From assembly GCF_030652775.1 (NCBI RefSeq), contig NZ_JAUSPS010000011.1:1-64000 (forward strand): DNA of 64,000 nucleotides. Reading direction: 5' to 3'. Under the pieces are notes generated by a model that made no database searches, was not told the origin of the DNA, and saw nothing but the letters and a program-made list of their open reading frames with translations. How positions within the stretch are numbered: position 1 is the stretch's first letter; every line of letters starts with the position of its first letter. Origin of the DNA: Acetobacterium sp. (lineage in GTDB: Bacteria; Bacillota; Clostridia; Eubacteriales; Eubacteriaceae). Positions 9,323 through 17,142 of the stretch are shown here, one piece after another. The position numbers and the translations under genes were made by a program.

Positions 9323-9544
9323 TTAGACCGGGATGATCATGTTGGTTTCCTGTTTGAAGACGTCTTCCATCACCGGCTGCTGGAGCCCGGCAATGATCAC
9401 CGCAACGTCATAAATGTCCTGGTCGGTGGCGCTGGCTTTGACATCCCCGTAGGTCCGGGTGGTGGTTTTTTCCTTGCCGTCGACGATCCCGTGATTGGAG
9501 CGGATCTGGATCTTCTGTTCGATAAAATCTGTACTGACTGCCAT
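9323..9544 (-). CDS. DUF1659-like small protein
   Basis: This 73-residue protein has the DUF1659 pattern: MAVSTDF at the start, a basic RTYGDVKASATDQDIYDVA centre and an IAGLQQPVMEDVF segment. The ATG at 9544 is seven bases from GGAGG and is preferred over the adjacent ATG at 9547. In many Firmicutes DUF1659 genes stand beside DUF2922, YvrJ, holin and cell-wall hydrolase genes. Here the following gene is the hydrolase/holin remnant, and the intervening genes appear lost and replaced by the repeat at 9221-9288. Function unknown. Confidence 0.65.
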   Translation of the reverse strand: MAVSTDFIEQKIQIRSNHGIVDGKEKTTTRTYGDVKASATDQDIYDVAVIIAGLQQPVMEDVFKQETNMIIPV

Positions 9545-9645
9545 CATTTGTCCTCCTTTCCAAGATTTGACACCAGTGTATCATGGCCGGCGGATGGCTT
9601 TAAATGGCGTTTTAAAGCCATGCGATTTATTTTTTGGGGCAAAAT

Positions 9646-9676
9646 AAATAAGCCCCCTTTCGGGCGACTTATTTTT
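9646..9676. terminator. Bidirectional terminator
   Basis: AATAAGCCCCC-TTT-CGGGCGACTTATT forms a stem flanked by A-runs on one side and T-runs on the other. It probably ends the lipoprotein transcript at 9748 on the minus strand. Confidence 0.7.
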
Positions 9677-9747
9677 TTACTTTAGTTTATTTTTGCAAAC
9701 ATTGCTTTACCATAAACAGCCCTTTCTGAGGGGTTAATCCGTGTATC

Positions 9748-10377
9748 TTACCTGGTCACAAACTCCGAGCCGACCACCAGTCCCTGGGGCAGATTGAGGG
9801 TGACCACCGCATAGGAACCGTCGGGGTTGAACCAGCCCAGACCGGTGATCTGTTTGGTGCAGCCGGATTCGGGCTTGCTCAGGCTGATTTCGATGCCGTC
9901 GCTGCCCATGACATCCTGAACCTCATAAAAAGGCATCCCGACGGCCATCCGATAGGCTTGTTTGTCGCTGACCGGGAAGGGATTGAGCGCCGCCAGTTCC
10001 GGGGCGGTGGCGGTCGGCAGCAGCCGTTTGGCGAACACCTTATCATCCTCGCCGTAGGTAATCAGCACCCCATAGCCACTGCCGGGATCGTGATAGGCCA
10101 CCTGGCCATCGGCCTGGACTTCCCCGGCTACCGCCAGCATCGTTTCTAACTGCGCCCGGGGTTGATCCAGGGTGACAGACTGATAAAATTTTAGCACTTT
10201 CTGAGCCGCTGCCGCTGTCGCCGGATTAAGGGTGGTGGTGACTGAGGCCGAATCATTAGCGCTTGCCGTGTCGTTATTTTTAGTTACTCCGGCACGGCAG
10301 CCGCCAGTCAGCAGGAGTATCCCCGCCAGCAGCAGCGCAGCACTCCCATGGAGCAGTCTGTTATTTTTAAATTTCAT
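9748..10377 (-). CDS. Lipoprotein with duplicated BamE/SmpA-like modules
   Basis: The 209-residue precursor starts with a positively charged n-region and a hydrophobic stretch ending in a lipobox (LLTGGC, Cys27), so it should be anchored to the outer face of the membrane. The mature part has two similar modules: QPRAQLETMLAVAGEVQADG with SGYGVLITY, and VGMPFYEVQDVMGSDGIEI with a GLGWFNPDGSYAVV strand. The same two-module layout is seen in the membrane-anchored protein at 40901-41521, so the two are paralogues. The fold resembles BamE/SmpA or BLIP repeats, an inference from motif spacing. Ligand unknown. Confidence 0.7.
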   Translation of the reverse strand: MKFKNNRLLHGSAALLLAGILLLTGGCRAGVTKNNDTASANDSASVTTTLNPATAAAAQKVLKFYQSVTLDQPRAQLETMLAVAGEVQADGQVAYHDPGSGYGVLITYGEDDKVFAKRLLPTATAPELAALNPFPVSDKQAYRMAVGMPFYEVQDVMGSDGIEISLSKPESGCTKQITGLGWFNPDGSYAVVTLNLPQGLVVGSEFVTR

Positions 10378-10539
10378 GGTCGTGTCCCTCTTTCATCAGG
10401 ATTAATCGTAACAATTGGTTATTCCTCTTTCTTACCCATTTACCAGAGCAATTATCAGCGGGTTTCAGGCAAATAGCGAATGCTTTTACAGCCTGGCTCG
10501 CCCGCCGCCCTGGGCAGGCCACGCAATGGACAACAGCGC

Positions 10540-10568
10540 TTGACATTTTTCGTCAAAACGAATAGAAT
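10540..10568 (+). promoter_or_regulatory. Sigma-A promoter of the methyltransferase gene
   Basis: TTGACA at 10540-10545 and TAGAAT at 10563-10568 are separated by 17 bases, about 30 bases before the start codon. The promoter-proximal position leaves a short leader containing AGAGGTGTGT. Confidence 0.8.
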
Positions 10569-10596
10569 GTGTAATTAAAGAGAGGTGTGTTAAGCA

Positions 10597-12030
10597 ATGC
10601 ATGATTATTTAACCGTTAATGAAGCCGCTTCAAAATGGGATGTATCGCCCCGAAAAGTACAATTATATTGCAAAGAAGGCCGCATTCCGGAGGCCACTAA
10701 ATATGGTGGTGTTTGGTTTATCCCCACCCAGGCGACTCGCCCCGTCCATCTGAAACCAGGCCTAAAAACGAAACCGGCACCACCACCACTGCGGGTTTTA
10801 TCACTTTTTTCTGGCTGTGGTGGTATGGATCTTGGCTTTGAAGGTGGCTTTACAGTATTAAAAGCGGCCATCAATAAGAAAATTAATCCGGATTGGAATA
10901 GCCGCACCATCGATAAGAATTGGGTTCGTCTGCAGAAAACCCGTTTTCATACCGTTTTCGCCAATGATATTCGACCCGATGCGAAAACCGCCTGGATAAA
11001 CTATTTTAAAAATCGCGGTACCCCGGCGACAACGTATTATTTAGAAAGTGTTGTCGATCTGGTAAAATTACAAAAAGAAAATAATTTACCCATCTTTCCG
11101 ACCAATATAGATGTCATTACCGGCGGTTTTCCGTGTCAGGATTTTTCGATTGCGGGTAAACGCAAAGGGTTTGATTCGGATAAATCCCATACCGGCAAAA
11201 TAAAAAATCTTGATATCCCTTCAATAGAAAATCGCGGCCAACTCTATATCTGGATGCGCAAAGTTATCGCCCTTGTCCAACCCCGGGTTTTTATTGCTGA
11301 AAATGTCAAAGGTTTGACCAATCTCAAAGATGTTAAAGAAATGATTGAGCATGACTTCGCCGCAGTCTGTGATGGCGGTTATCTGGTCGTCCCCGCCCGG
11401 GTTTTACATGCTGCTGAATTTGGCGTCCCCCAAAGCCGGGAACGGGTCATCTTTTTGGGATTCAAAAAAGCGGCTTTAAAACCAGCCGCATTAGCTGCCT
11501 TAACAAGCCCTATTATCCCACCTGAATACGATCCCTATCCGCTACCGACCCACGCAAGTCTTGCGGCAGCGGATCATAAACCGTTTGTTACGACCAGTCA
11601 GGCACTTGTTTGTCTGGCCGAGCCACATCTTTCAAACGATCCCGCCCAACAAAAATATTCACAAGCAAAATTTATGGGTAAGCATTGTCAGGGTCAAACA
11701 GAGATAAAATTGGACGGAATTGCGCCAACGATTCGTTCTGAACATCACGGCAATATTGAGTATCGACGCTTAAACCAGGAACACGGTGGTTCCCATCTTG
11801 ACGAACTCGCTGCCGGTTTACCAGAACGACGACTGACGATCCGCGAATGTGCCCGCCTCCAGACCTTTCCCGATGATTATGATTTTATCCTGCCCGCCGT
11901 TAAGGGTTTAAAAAATGTGACCGCTTCGGATGCCTATAAACTAATTGGTAACGCCGTTCCACCGCTGCTTGGTTATCACCTGGCCAAACGGCTGGAGACA
12001 AATTGGGACAAATATTTTAAAAAACCATGA
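10597..12030 (+). CDS. DNA (cytosine-5) methyltransferase with N-terminal helix-turn-helix
   Basis: The 477-residue enzyme transfers a methyl group from SAM to C5 of cytosine. Residues 1-45 are an excisionase/MerR-type helix-turn-helix (LTVNEAASKWDVSPRKVQLY). The C5-MTase motifs follow in order: I LSLFSGCGGMDLGF, IV GGFPCQDFSIAG with the catalytic Cys, VI IAENVKGL, VIII QSRERVIFLG, IX RECARLQTFPDDY and X IGNAVPP. All look intact. The gene converges on the endonuclease gene at 12062-13099, the usual layout of a type II system. The fused HTH suggests that the enzyme represses one or both promoters, which would delay endonuclease expression after transfer. The recognition sequence is not readable. 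Confidence 0.93.
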   Translation: MHDYLTVNEAASKWDVSPRKVQLYCKEGRIPEATKYGGVWFIPTQATRPVHLKPGLKTKPAPPPLRVLSLFSGCGGMDLGFEGGFTVLKAAINKKINPDWNSRTIDKNWVRLQKTRFHTVFANDIRPDAKTAWINYFKNRGTPATTYYLESVVDLVKLQKENNLPIFPTNIDVITGGFPCQDFSIAGKRKGFDSDKSHTGKIKNLDIPSIENRGQLYIWMRKVIALVQPRVFIAENVKGLTNLKDVKEMIEHDFAAVCDGGYLVVPARVLHAAEFGVPQSRERVIFLGFKKAALKPAALAALTSPIIPPEYDPYPLPTHASLAAADHKPFVTTSQALVCLAEPHLSNDPAQQKYSQAKFMGKHCQGQTEIKLDGIAPTIRSEHHGNIEYRRLNQEHGGSHLDELAAGLPERRLTIRECARLQTFPDDYDFILPAVKGLKNVTASDAYKLIGNAVPPLLGYHLAKRLETNWDKYFKKP

Positions 12031-12056
12031 CAGCTGGTGAGCGGCGGTCATGGTTT
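12022..12056. terminator. Shared bidirectional terminator between methyltransferase and endonuclease genes
   Basis: AAACCATGAC (12022-12031) and GTCATGGTTT (12047-12056) form a perfect 10-bp stem with a 15-base loop. It spans the last codons of the methyltransferase gene and nearly the whole spacer of the convergent pair. Confidence 0.7.
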
Positions 12057-12061
12057 ATCGC

Positions 12062-13099
12062 TTAGTCGTTAATGATATGGATCAGCATTTTTTTGATATT
12101 GATGCCAGCCAGACCCTTTTCATTGACTTGTAAATAGGCCAGCCTGATCCAGGTATCTTTGCGGCGCTGGTAATCATCCGTAACCGAGACACCCCAATCG
12201 GTGCTTAAACACCCGGAATCGGCATTTTTTAATTCCGTAATCACCGCTTTGCGGGTATTGCGGAGAGTTTTAAAGATTTGGTGCACCTCGAGATAGGAAT
12301 ATTGCTCGGTATCCACTGTTGTTTTTCCCCCGGCTGAAAAAATGTCTCGTAAACTGGGATCAATAATACTTTGTTCGGTTGCCAACCAGGTAGTAAAACG
12401 CAAATATTTTTTGGCATCGCTTGAAAATATTTCCGGATAGTGGACAAAGGCATAAGCTTTTAAAGCTTCTTTTTCGTGATTCGGCAAATCTCTAAAAAAA
12501 CGAATAGCGGCAGGGGTGCTGTCGGACAGCCACCAGGCTTGCTGACCGGCTTGCTTAAAATAACTGGTGATTAAATCAATCGGTTTTTCTGATTTCACCA
12601 TGGTTTTGTACGAAATATTCGATTGATCAAAAAAAGATTGCCCCGTTGGTGTATCCATATCAATCAGATAGCGGGGACTATGGGTAACGACGACATTGGC
12701 AACGCATTCTTCATAGTTTTTAGCTCGGAATTGGCAGTTTCCCGGCACTAGCTTACCAAAAATAATTACGGTTGCGAGCAAATCCGCCTCACGGGTGCTC
12801 CCCATAACACTGTTACCATTGATGCGCCAGGATTTATTTTTAGCAATGGAACTTTTCACCTCAACCCCATATTTACCAGTTTGACTGATTAGAACGATAT
12901 CGGGAAAACGATGACTTTGGGGTTTATAATCAATGGTCACGTCAAAATTAAAATGCTTTATTGATGCCTCCAACGCTTTGACAACGATGGGTTCAAAATC
13001 TTCACCGCTTTTAACAAAGACATCAGGGTGTAACCGTGATTCTGCTGCTAAAATATCAATTGTTTTTGTAATGATGCGACTGAATTCTGCTTTGTGCAT
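12062..13099 (-). CDS. Type II restriction endonuclease (PD-(D/E)XK type)
   Basis: This 345-residue protein converges on the cytosine methyltransferase. Residues about 65-85 carry the PD-(D/E)XK core: FPDIVLISQ, then YGVEVKSS. The nearby conserved block SWRINGNSVMGSTREADLL is likely part of the recognition or active-site region. I do not recognise a characterised isoschizomer, so the role rests on the nuclease motif and the gene pairing. The ATG follows AAAGAGGTGTGT, nearly the same leader sequence as before the methyltransferase start (AGAGGTGTGT), a possible shared control site. Codon use is more AT-rich than that of flanking metabolic genes, which fits horizontal acquisition. Confidence 0.82.
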   Translation of the reverse strand: MHKAEFSRIITKTIDILAAESRLHPDVFVKSGEDFEPIVVKALEASIKHFNFDVTIDYKPQSHRFPDIVLISQTGKYGVEVKSSIAKNKSWRINGNSVMGSTREADLLATVIIFGKLVPGNCQFRAKNYEECVANVVVTHSPRYLIDMDTPTGQSFFDQSNISYKTMVKSEKPIDLITSYFKQAGQQAWWLSDSTPAAIRFFRDLPNHEKEALKAYAFVHYPEIFSSDAKKYLRFTTWLATEQSIIDPSLRDIFSAGGKTTVDTEQYSYLEVHQIFKTLRNTRKAVITELKNADSGCLSTDWGVSVTDDYQRRKDTWIRLAYLQVNEKGLAGINIKKMLIHIIND

Positions 13100-13212
13100 T
13101 TACACACCTCTTTCATCGGCCGCTAATAAATCTCTGAGAATTAGTAGCGCACCCACGGATAAGAATTATCGTAACACTAACTACAACTATTTTGCAACTG
13201 AAATATTACTTC

Positions 13213-13239
13213 GGCTATTCTCGCAAGTAAGAATAGCCA
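13213..13239. promoter_or_regulatory. Perfect inverted repeat upstream of the endonuclease gene
   Basis: GGCTATTCT and AGAATAGCC (9-bp arms) flank CGCAAGTA. It lies about 115 bases upstream of the endonuclease start, with no T-run after it on either strand. It could be a regulator-binding site or a leftover phage operator. Confidence 0.35.
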
Positions 13240-13273
13240 TTGATTTGACACCCATTTTCGCTAAACAGACGGA

Positions 13274-13790
13274 TCATGGTTTACGCTTTTCCCCTTCATC
13301 GGCCGTTCCCAGCCCCCGGGCGTGGAGCCGATAGACCCAGCGGAGGTCGTAGCCCATCGCCCGGGCGATCTCGGCAAAGGGTTCATCGGCAATTGTCCCA
13401 CTGGGTCTCCAAACTGAGCCCGTCGGCCTCGACAAAATGAGCCGTGACCCGGGTGATCTCGCCATCTTTATGGCCACCGCCATTGACGACAAAAAAGACC
13501 CCCCGCCGCTCAGCCTGATTAACCCCTGCCAACTCCGTCAGCAGCACCGCAAAAGCCGGATCAGCCACCGCCGCCACCGTATAGTTTTTGCCCGCCCCAC
13601 GACCCTGATCACAAAACGTCCGCAGCCGGTAGGGCCCGGCCTGAAAGGCCGCCAGAAACGCCGCCGGGGCATCGGCATTAAGCCCACTTTCCTCGGGGTC
13701 ATGGTGGCCAAGTGGAATAATGAAGTTAAGTGCTGCTGATACAGCTTCATTAACAACATTCGGTAGGTCAGTGGCACAATACGGCCCTAT
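13274..13790 (-). pseudogene. Phage primase N-terminal fragment joined out of frame to a DUF1492/RinA-like C-terminal fragment
   Basis: Reading leftwards from about 13790, the frame holds a phage/plasmid primase-type N-terminal region with AAFQAGPYRLRTFCDQGR, then GAGKNYTVAAV, and RRGVFFVVNGGGHKDGEI with the conserved RVTAHFVEADGL element. It ends at 13383 with WDNCR and a stop. A second frame covering the same junction ends at 13274 and reads PFAEIARAMGYDLRWVYRLH, typical of the helix-turn-helix end of DUF1492/RinA-type phage activators. The two families normally sit apart in a phage early module, so a deletion has joined them. No good start codon is visible. Confidence 0.6.
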
Positions 13791-13964
13791 TTAACACAAG
13801 AAGTGGTTACATTCGATTCTATTTGTAAGCCCTGGCCGACCAGCGGCCGGAGTACGATCTTTCAATATTATTCACTGATCTTACTGCAAGTCGGTGAATG
13901 CTCTTCTGATATACATTAACATTTCTCAATATATTGTACATTTCTTAAAATATAATCAATTCTG

Positions 13965-14026
13965 ACGTGTTTTTACACGTTTTCTCAGTGCTTTTGACAC
14001 TGTTTTATGATTGTCGCAACGACAAT
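13965..14026 (+). other. Three tandem perfect hairpins
   Basis: Stem 1 is ACGTGT-TTTT-ACACGT (13965-13980). Stem 2 is CAGTG-CTTTTGA-CACTG (13986-14002). Stem 3 is ATTGTCG-CAA-CGACAAT (14010-14026). Each is followed on the plus strand by three to five T. They lie just past the 3' end of the Com-like remnant on the opposite strand. They may be weak tandem terminators facing right, or operator-like sites. Confidence 0.55.
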
Positions 14027-14036
14027 TTTTCTTATT

Positions 14037-14308
14037 TTAGTTTTGTGTTAATTCTGCTTCCGGCTCTCGTGTCTCTGACAGCAGCACAACCAACTGTCGA
14101 TTATCCCGGGAACATTTAAAGCGTAAATCCAGTTTATTTTCCACAACCGCATCAAACAGGCGTTGATCGCAATTGGGGCAGCGATTTTTTGATGTTGATT
14201 TTCAAAATCACGCAGCTCCGGCGACCCTAACTCAAGAAAAGAATGGTGATGATTATCAATTCTGACCATGACCACTTTTTTGGCTCTGGCGCATTTGAGT
14301 GCGACCAT
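14037..14308 (-). pseudogene. Com-like zinc-ribbon regulator, frameshifted
   Basis: An ATG at 14308 opens a frame that reads MVRIDNHHHSFLELGSPELR and then FENQHQK. At a six-A run near 14192-14197 the protein-like signal moves to another frame reading NRCPNCDQRLFDAVVENKLD, then LRFKCSRDNRQLVVLL, and ends at 14037. The CPNC and KC pattern matches zinc ribbons of the Mu Com type found in phages. The frame carrying the zinc ribbon has a stop just upstream and no start of its own, so a frameshift in the A-run is the simplest explanation. Confidence 0.5.
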
Positions 14309-14395
14309 GGTTTGTATTTAAGAAATAATTAAGATTGAACCGATTCGCCAACCATCTTGCCGTTTTTTAGGTGGTTCCCCAAAATCCCGCTACCC

Positions 14396-14434
14396 AAAAG
14401 CCCTCCCGATTGATAAAACCGGAAGGGCTTTTAT
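14396..14434. terminator. Bidirectional terminator
   Basis: AAAAGCCCTCC and GGAAGGGCTTTT form an 11-bp stem (one mismatch) around a 17-base loop. On the minus strand it lies about 100 bases downstream of the YciI gene. Confidence 0.75.
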
Positions 14435-14533
14435 TTAACCAAAAAGGCGTATTTTTTTCGCCGCTATAGCGGACTGTTTTGTGTTTTTTTGTATTTTTGA
14501 TGTGACACGAGACTTCTCCTGGTGGATTTTCAG

Positions 14534-14821
14534 CTACACCAGATAGCGTTCCAACCCTGCCGCCGCCTTGGTCGGCAGAAATTCCAGGACATCGTAGTCG
14601 GCCACCTTTTCAAGATAGAAGGGATCTTCGGCGATGATTGCCCAGACCTCGTCCTGATCTTTAGCCTGGCAGAGAATCACCCCACCGGTCCGGGGACTCT
14701 TGCGGCCGGACAAAACAAATTTATCCAGCTGGTAATAACGCTCCAGATACTCAACATGGGCGGGGATCACCGCCTCCACTGCTTCGATCGGTTTGATGTA
14801 ATTTAGTAAGATAATAAACAT
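14534..14821 (-). CDS. YciI family protein
   Basis: A 95-residue cytoplasmic protein with the YciI ferredoxin-like layout: an N-terminal strand FIILLNYIKP, a conserved His in the first helix (PAHVEYLERYY), then LSGRKSPRTGGVIL and the signature AEDPFYLE near residue 65. Family members bind small ligands, and some act as dehydrochlorinase-like or muconolactone-isomerase-like enzymes; no specific substrate is evident. A run of AGGAGAAAG precedes the ATG. It follows the PocR/HD-GYP gene at 270 bases, with the fragment at 14905-15093 between them. Confidence 0.85.
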   Translation of the reverse strand: MFIILLNYIKPIEAVEAVIPAHVEYLERYYQLDKFVLSGRKSPRTGGVILCQAKDQDEVWAIIAEDPFYLEKVADYDVLEFLPTKAAAGLERYLV

Positions 14822-14904
14822 ATTCTTTCTCCTCTATCTGCTTATGGGGGTGTTTTTGTGATTGTTTTCAGCCATCATTTTTGCCGCTGATGCTCAATTT
14901 TCCC

Positions 14905-15093
14905 TCACCCGACAAAATACTTGTTCCGGTTGCCATATTTCGGTACTCCCAGCAAGCCCAATTCGGTAAACTTCAGGACAAAGCCCCGGATGGTCGCATA
15001 GGCCGCACCACCAAAGTCTTTTTCCAAGCGTCGGGCGAATGCCAACAAATAAACCTTCCCTCGCTGGAAGGCTTGCGTTTCTGCTCCATCCGC
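14905..15093 (-). pseudogene. 62-codon protein-like remnant in frame after a TAG stop
   Basis: Directly after the TAG stop of the PocR/HD-GYP gene (15094-15096) the same frame stays open for 62 codons, ending with TGA at 14905. It reads as coherent protein: VYLLAFARRLEKDFGGAAYA, then TIRGFVLKFTELGLLGVPK and YGNRNKYFVG, resembling the C-terminal winged helix of a larger protein. It has no convincing start codon or binding site. It is most simply the tail of a lost gene. Read-through of the TAG is a less likely alternative. Confidence 0.4.
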
Positions 15094-17013
15094 CTAGTCA
15101 TGATCCGACAGATCTTCCCGGATTTCAAGAATCCGTTCCCAATTGGCAAAGAAAATATCAATTAAAACGGGATCAAACATCGCCCCCCGCTGCTCGGTCA
15201 GAAAGGCTCTGACCTGATCCAGCGGCCAGGCTTCCTTGTAACAGCGTTGATGCGAAATGGCATCAAAGACGTCGGCAATCGATACGATCCGGCATACCGG
15301 GTTGATCGCTGTCCCGGCCAGTCCAGCTGGATAGCCGCTGCCATCCCAGCGCTCATGATGACTTAAGGCGATGGTTGCTGCCAGTTTCAGAATTTTGTAC
15401 TGCGAGTTTTTGAGGATATCATAGCCGATCGTGGTATGGGTTTTGATGATCTCAAATTCATCCCGGGTCAGCGCTCCGGGTTTGTTGAGGATATGATCGG
15501 GAATGCCGATCTTGCCGACATCGTGCATCGGCGTGGCAATTTTCAGCAGCGTCGCCTCATCGTCACCCAGTCCAAATTCCAGACCCATCAGGTAGGCGTA
15601 TTCGGCCACCCGGATAACGTGTTTAGCCGCTTCCTGGGAGCGGCTTTCAATGATCTGACCGAGCGTGTAAATGACTTCTTTCTGAGTTTCGATGATTTCC
15701 GAATTGACCTGCAGGAGCTGCTTTTGAGCCGTTTTGAGCGCAGTGATATCCTGGATCACCCCGATGATGCCGGCCGCTTCGCCGGACAGATTGCGAAACA
15801 GCGCCTTATTAAAGATCACGTCTTTTGGAGCGCCCGACCGGGTTTTGACCTGGTATTCATAAACCTGCTGGCCCTGCTTTTCCAGCAGTTCCAGATCGGA
15901 CTGATCGTAAACCGTGGCATATTCGTCCGCCGCAATATCGGCAGTGGTTTTGCCAACATAGTCGGACGGACTGAGCCCGAGGAAATCGTCAAAGGCTTTA
16001 TTGCCGCCGAGATAGACCCGGTCAGTGTTTTTGTAAAAAATCGGGGTCGGGATCGTATCCATCAGCTCGGTCTGAAAGTTCAGGACGTTGTAGAGTTCGT
16101 CCAGGGTTTCGTTGATTTTAATGTTGGTAAAACTGAGTTGGGAGATATAGACGGCAATTTTTGAATAAAATCGCATCGACATGTCAACCAGGTGCCGGGA
16201 AAACCGCGGGACTGTATCCAACGCCTGCAGATAAGCTTCTTCATCAAAGCCAAAGCGGTGCGCCTGGTTGCGGAAAAAGTCATAATCGATGGGCTCATCA
16301 TCATAAAAAAACTGCCCCAGAAAAATATGCCCCATCCGCTGATCATTGATATAAATAGGGGTGGCAATATCCCAGAGATTGTTTTTGCATTTATACTGCC
16401 GATATTGATTGATGCGAATGCCGCTAGTCAGTTGACAGTCACTTTCGAGACAGTTTCTCAGGGTTTCCGGGTGACAGCGGTGAAACTTGGTGCAGATGTC
16501 CTGCCAGCCTTCCTGGACGATGATCCGGCCGTCCAGATCGATGATCCCAATGGGGATCCCGGTGACATCATAGAAATAATCCATGATCTCCTGCAGCAGC
16601 GGCGCATCCATCAGATCTTCGAGGCGGTAATTTTTATCCTTATCCTGGCCGGTTTGATAAAATCGTCGTGGATCACCAAACTGATTGGCATCGTCAATTT
16701 GTTCTTCGGGGTTTATATGCAGCACAAAAATCGCCATATCAGGGACATGGATCCCCGCCACGGTGAGATTGACGATGCCCTGATCATGACTGCTGAGAAA
16801 TGTTTTAAACGAAAAAGACTGATCCTTTTCCATTTTTTCCAGATAAATCCGGAGTTGGTATAATGACAGTCCAAAATTCAAATCGAGGAAGTTTATCGCC
16901 GTGATCGGTTTGGTGTCCAGTTCCAGCAGCTTGCGGCAGGCCTCGCTGATACCGACCACCCGGCACTCCTGATCGATGATCAAAATGCGATCATCTGTTG
17001 GTTTAATGTTCAT
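15094..17013 (-). CDS. PAS-PocR-PAS-HD-GYP cyclic-di-GMP phosphodiesterase
   Basis: A 639-residue soluble signalling protein. Residues 1-110 look PAS-like (RILIIDQECRVVGISEA). Residues about 140-300 are a PocR domain with the same cysteine pattern as the paralogue at 6352-8436 (WQDICTKFHRCHPETLRNC). A PAS domain follows at about 330-445 (PIFYKNTDRVYLGGNKAFDD). The HD-GYP domain at about 455-630 has MHDVGKIGIPDHILNKPG and HHERWDGSGYPAGL. There is no GGDEF domain, so it should only hydrolyse cyclic-di-GMP. The start at 17013 follows AGGAG by eight bases; an upstream ATG at 17085 is not used by this binding site. It ends with TAG, the only TAG among the main genes I checked here. Confidence 0.9.
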   Translation of the reverse strand: MNIKPTDDRILIIDQECRVVGISEACRKLLELDTKPITAINFLDLNFGLSLYQLRIYLEKMEKDQSFSFKTFLSSHDQGIVNLTVAGIHVPDMAIFVLHINPEEQIDDANQFGDPRRFYQTGQDKDKNYRLEDLMDAPLLQEIMDYFYDVTGIPIGIIDLDGRIIVQEGWQDICTKFHRCHPETLRNCLESDCQLTSGIRINQYRQYKCKNNLWDIATPIYINDQRMGHIFLGQFFYDDEPIDYDFFRNQAHRFGFDEEAYLQALDTVPRFSRHLVDMSMRFYSKIAVYISQLSFTNIKINETLDELYNVLNFQTELMDTIPTPIFYKNTDRVYLGGNKAFDDFLGLSPSDYVGKTTADIAADEYATVYDQSDLELLEKQGQQVYEYQVKTRSGAPKDVIFNKALFRNLSGEAAGIIGVIQDITALKTAQKQLLQVNSEIIETQKEVIYTLGQIIESRSQEAAKHVIRVAEYAYLMGLEFGLGDDEATLLKIATPMHDVGKIGIPDHILNKPGALTRDEFEIIKTHTTIGYDILKNSQYKILKLAATIALSHHERWDGSGYPAGLAGTAINPVCRIVSIADVFDAISHQRCYKEAWPLDQVRAFLTEQRGAMFDPVLIDIFFANWERILEIREDLSDHD

Positions 17014-17142
17014 CGTCGTGTCTCCTTTGTTCGCTTCAGATTGAAATCTGATTTTACGCATTAATAGAATTGTACCCATCATCATGCGAAATATTCATCC
17101 CCCGGGGATGGCGGACACGACCACCGGCTTTGACAAGCACAG

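Noticed and set aside
10404-10424. TAACAATTGGTTATT upstream of the methyltransferase as a further element copy
   Set aside because: Only 11 bases match the right end of the element; no other part of the consensus is near.
13437-13739. 100-codon plus-strand ORF
   Set aside because: It is antisense to the primase remnant, whose protein signal is clearer on the minus strand.
13840-13870. GGCCG / CGGCC stretch as a small RNA or terminator
   Set aside because: Short GC-rich pairing without T-run, promoter or coherent fold.
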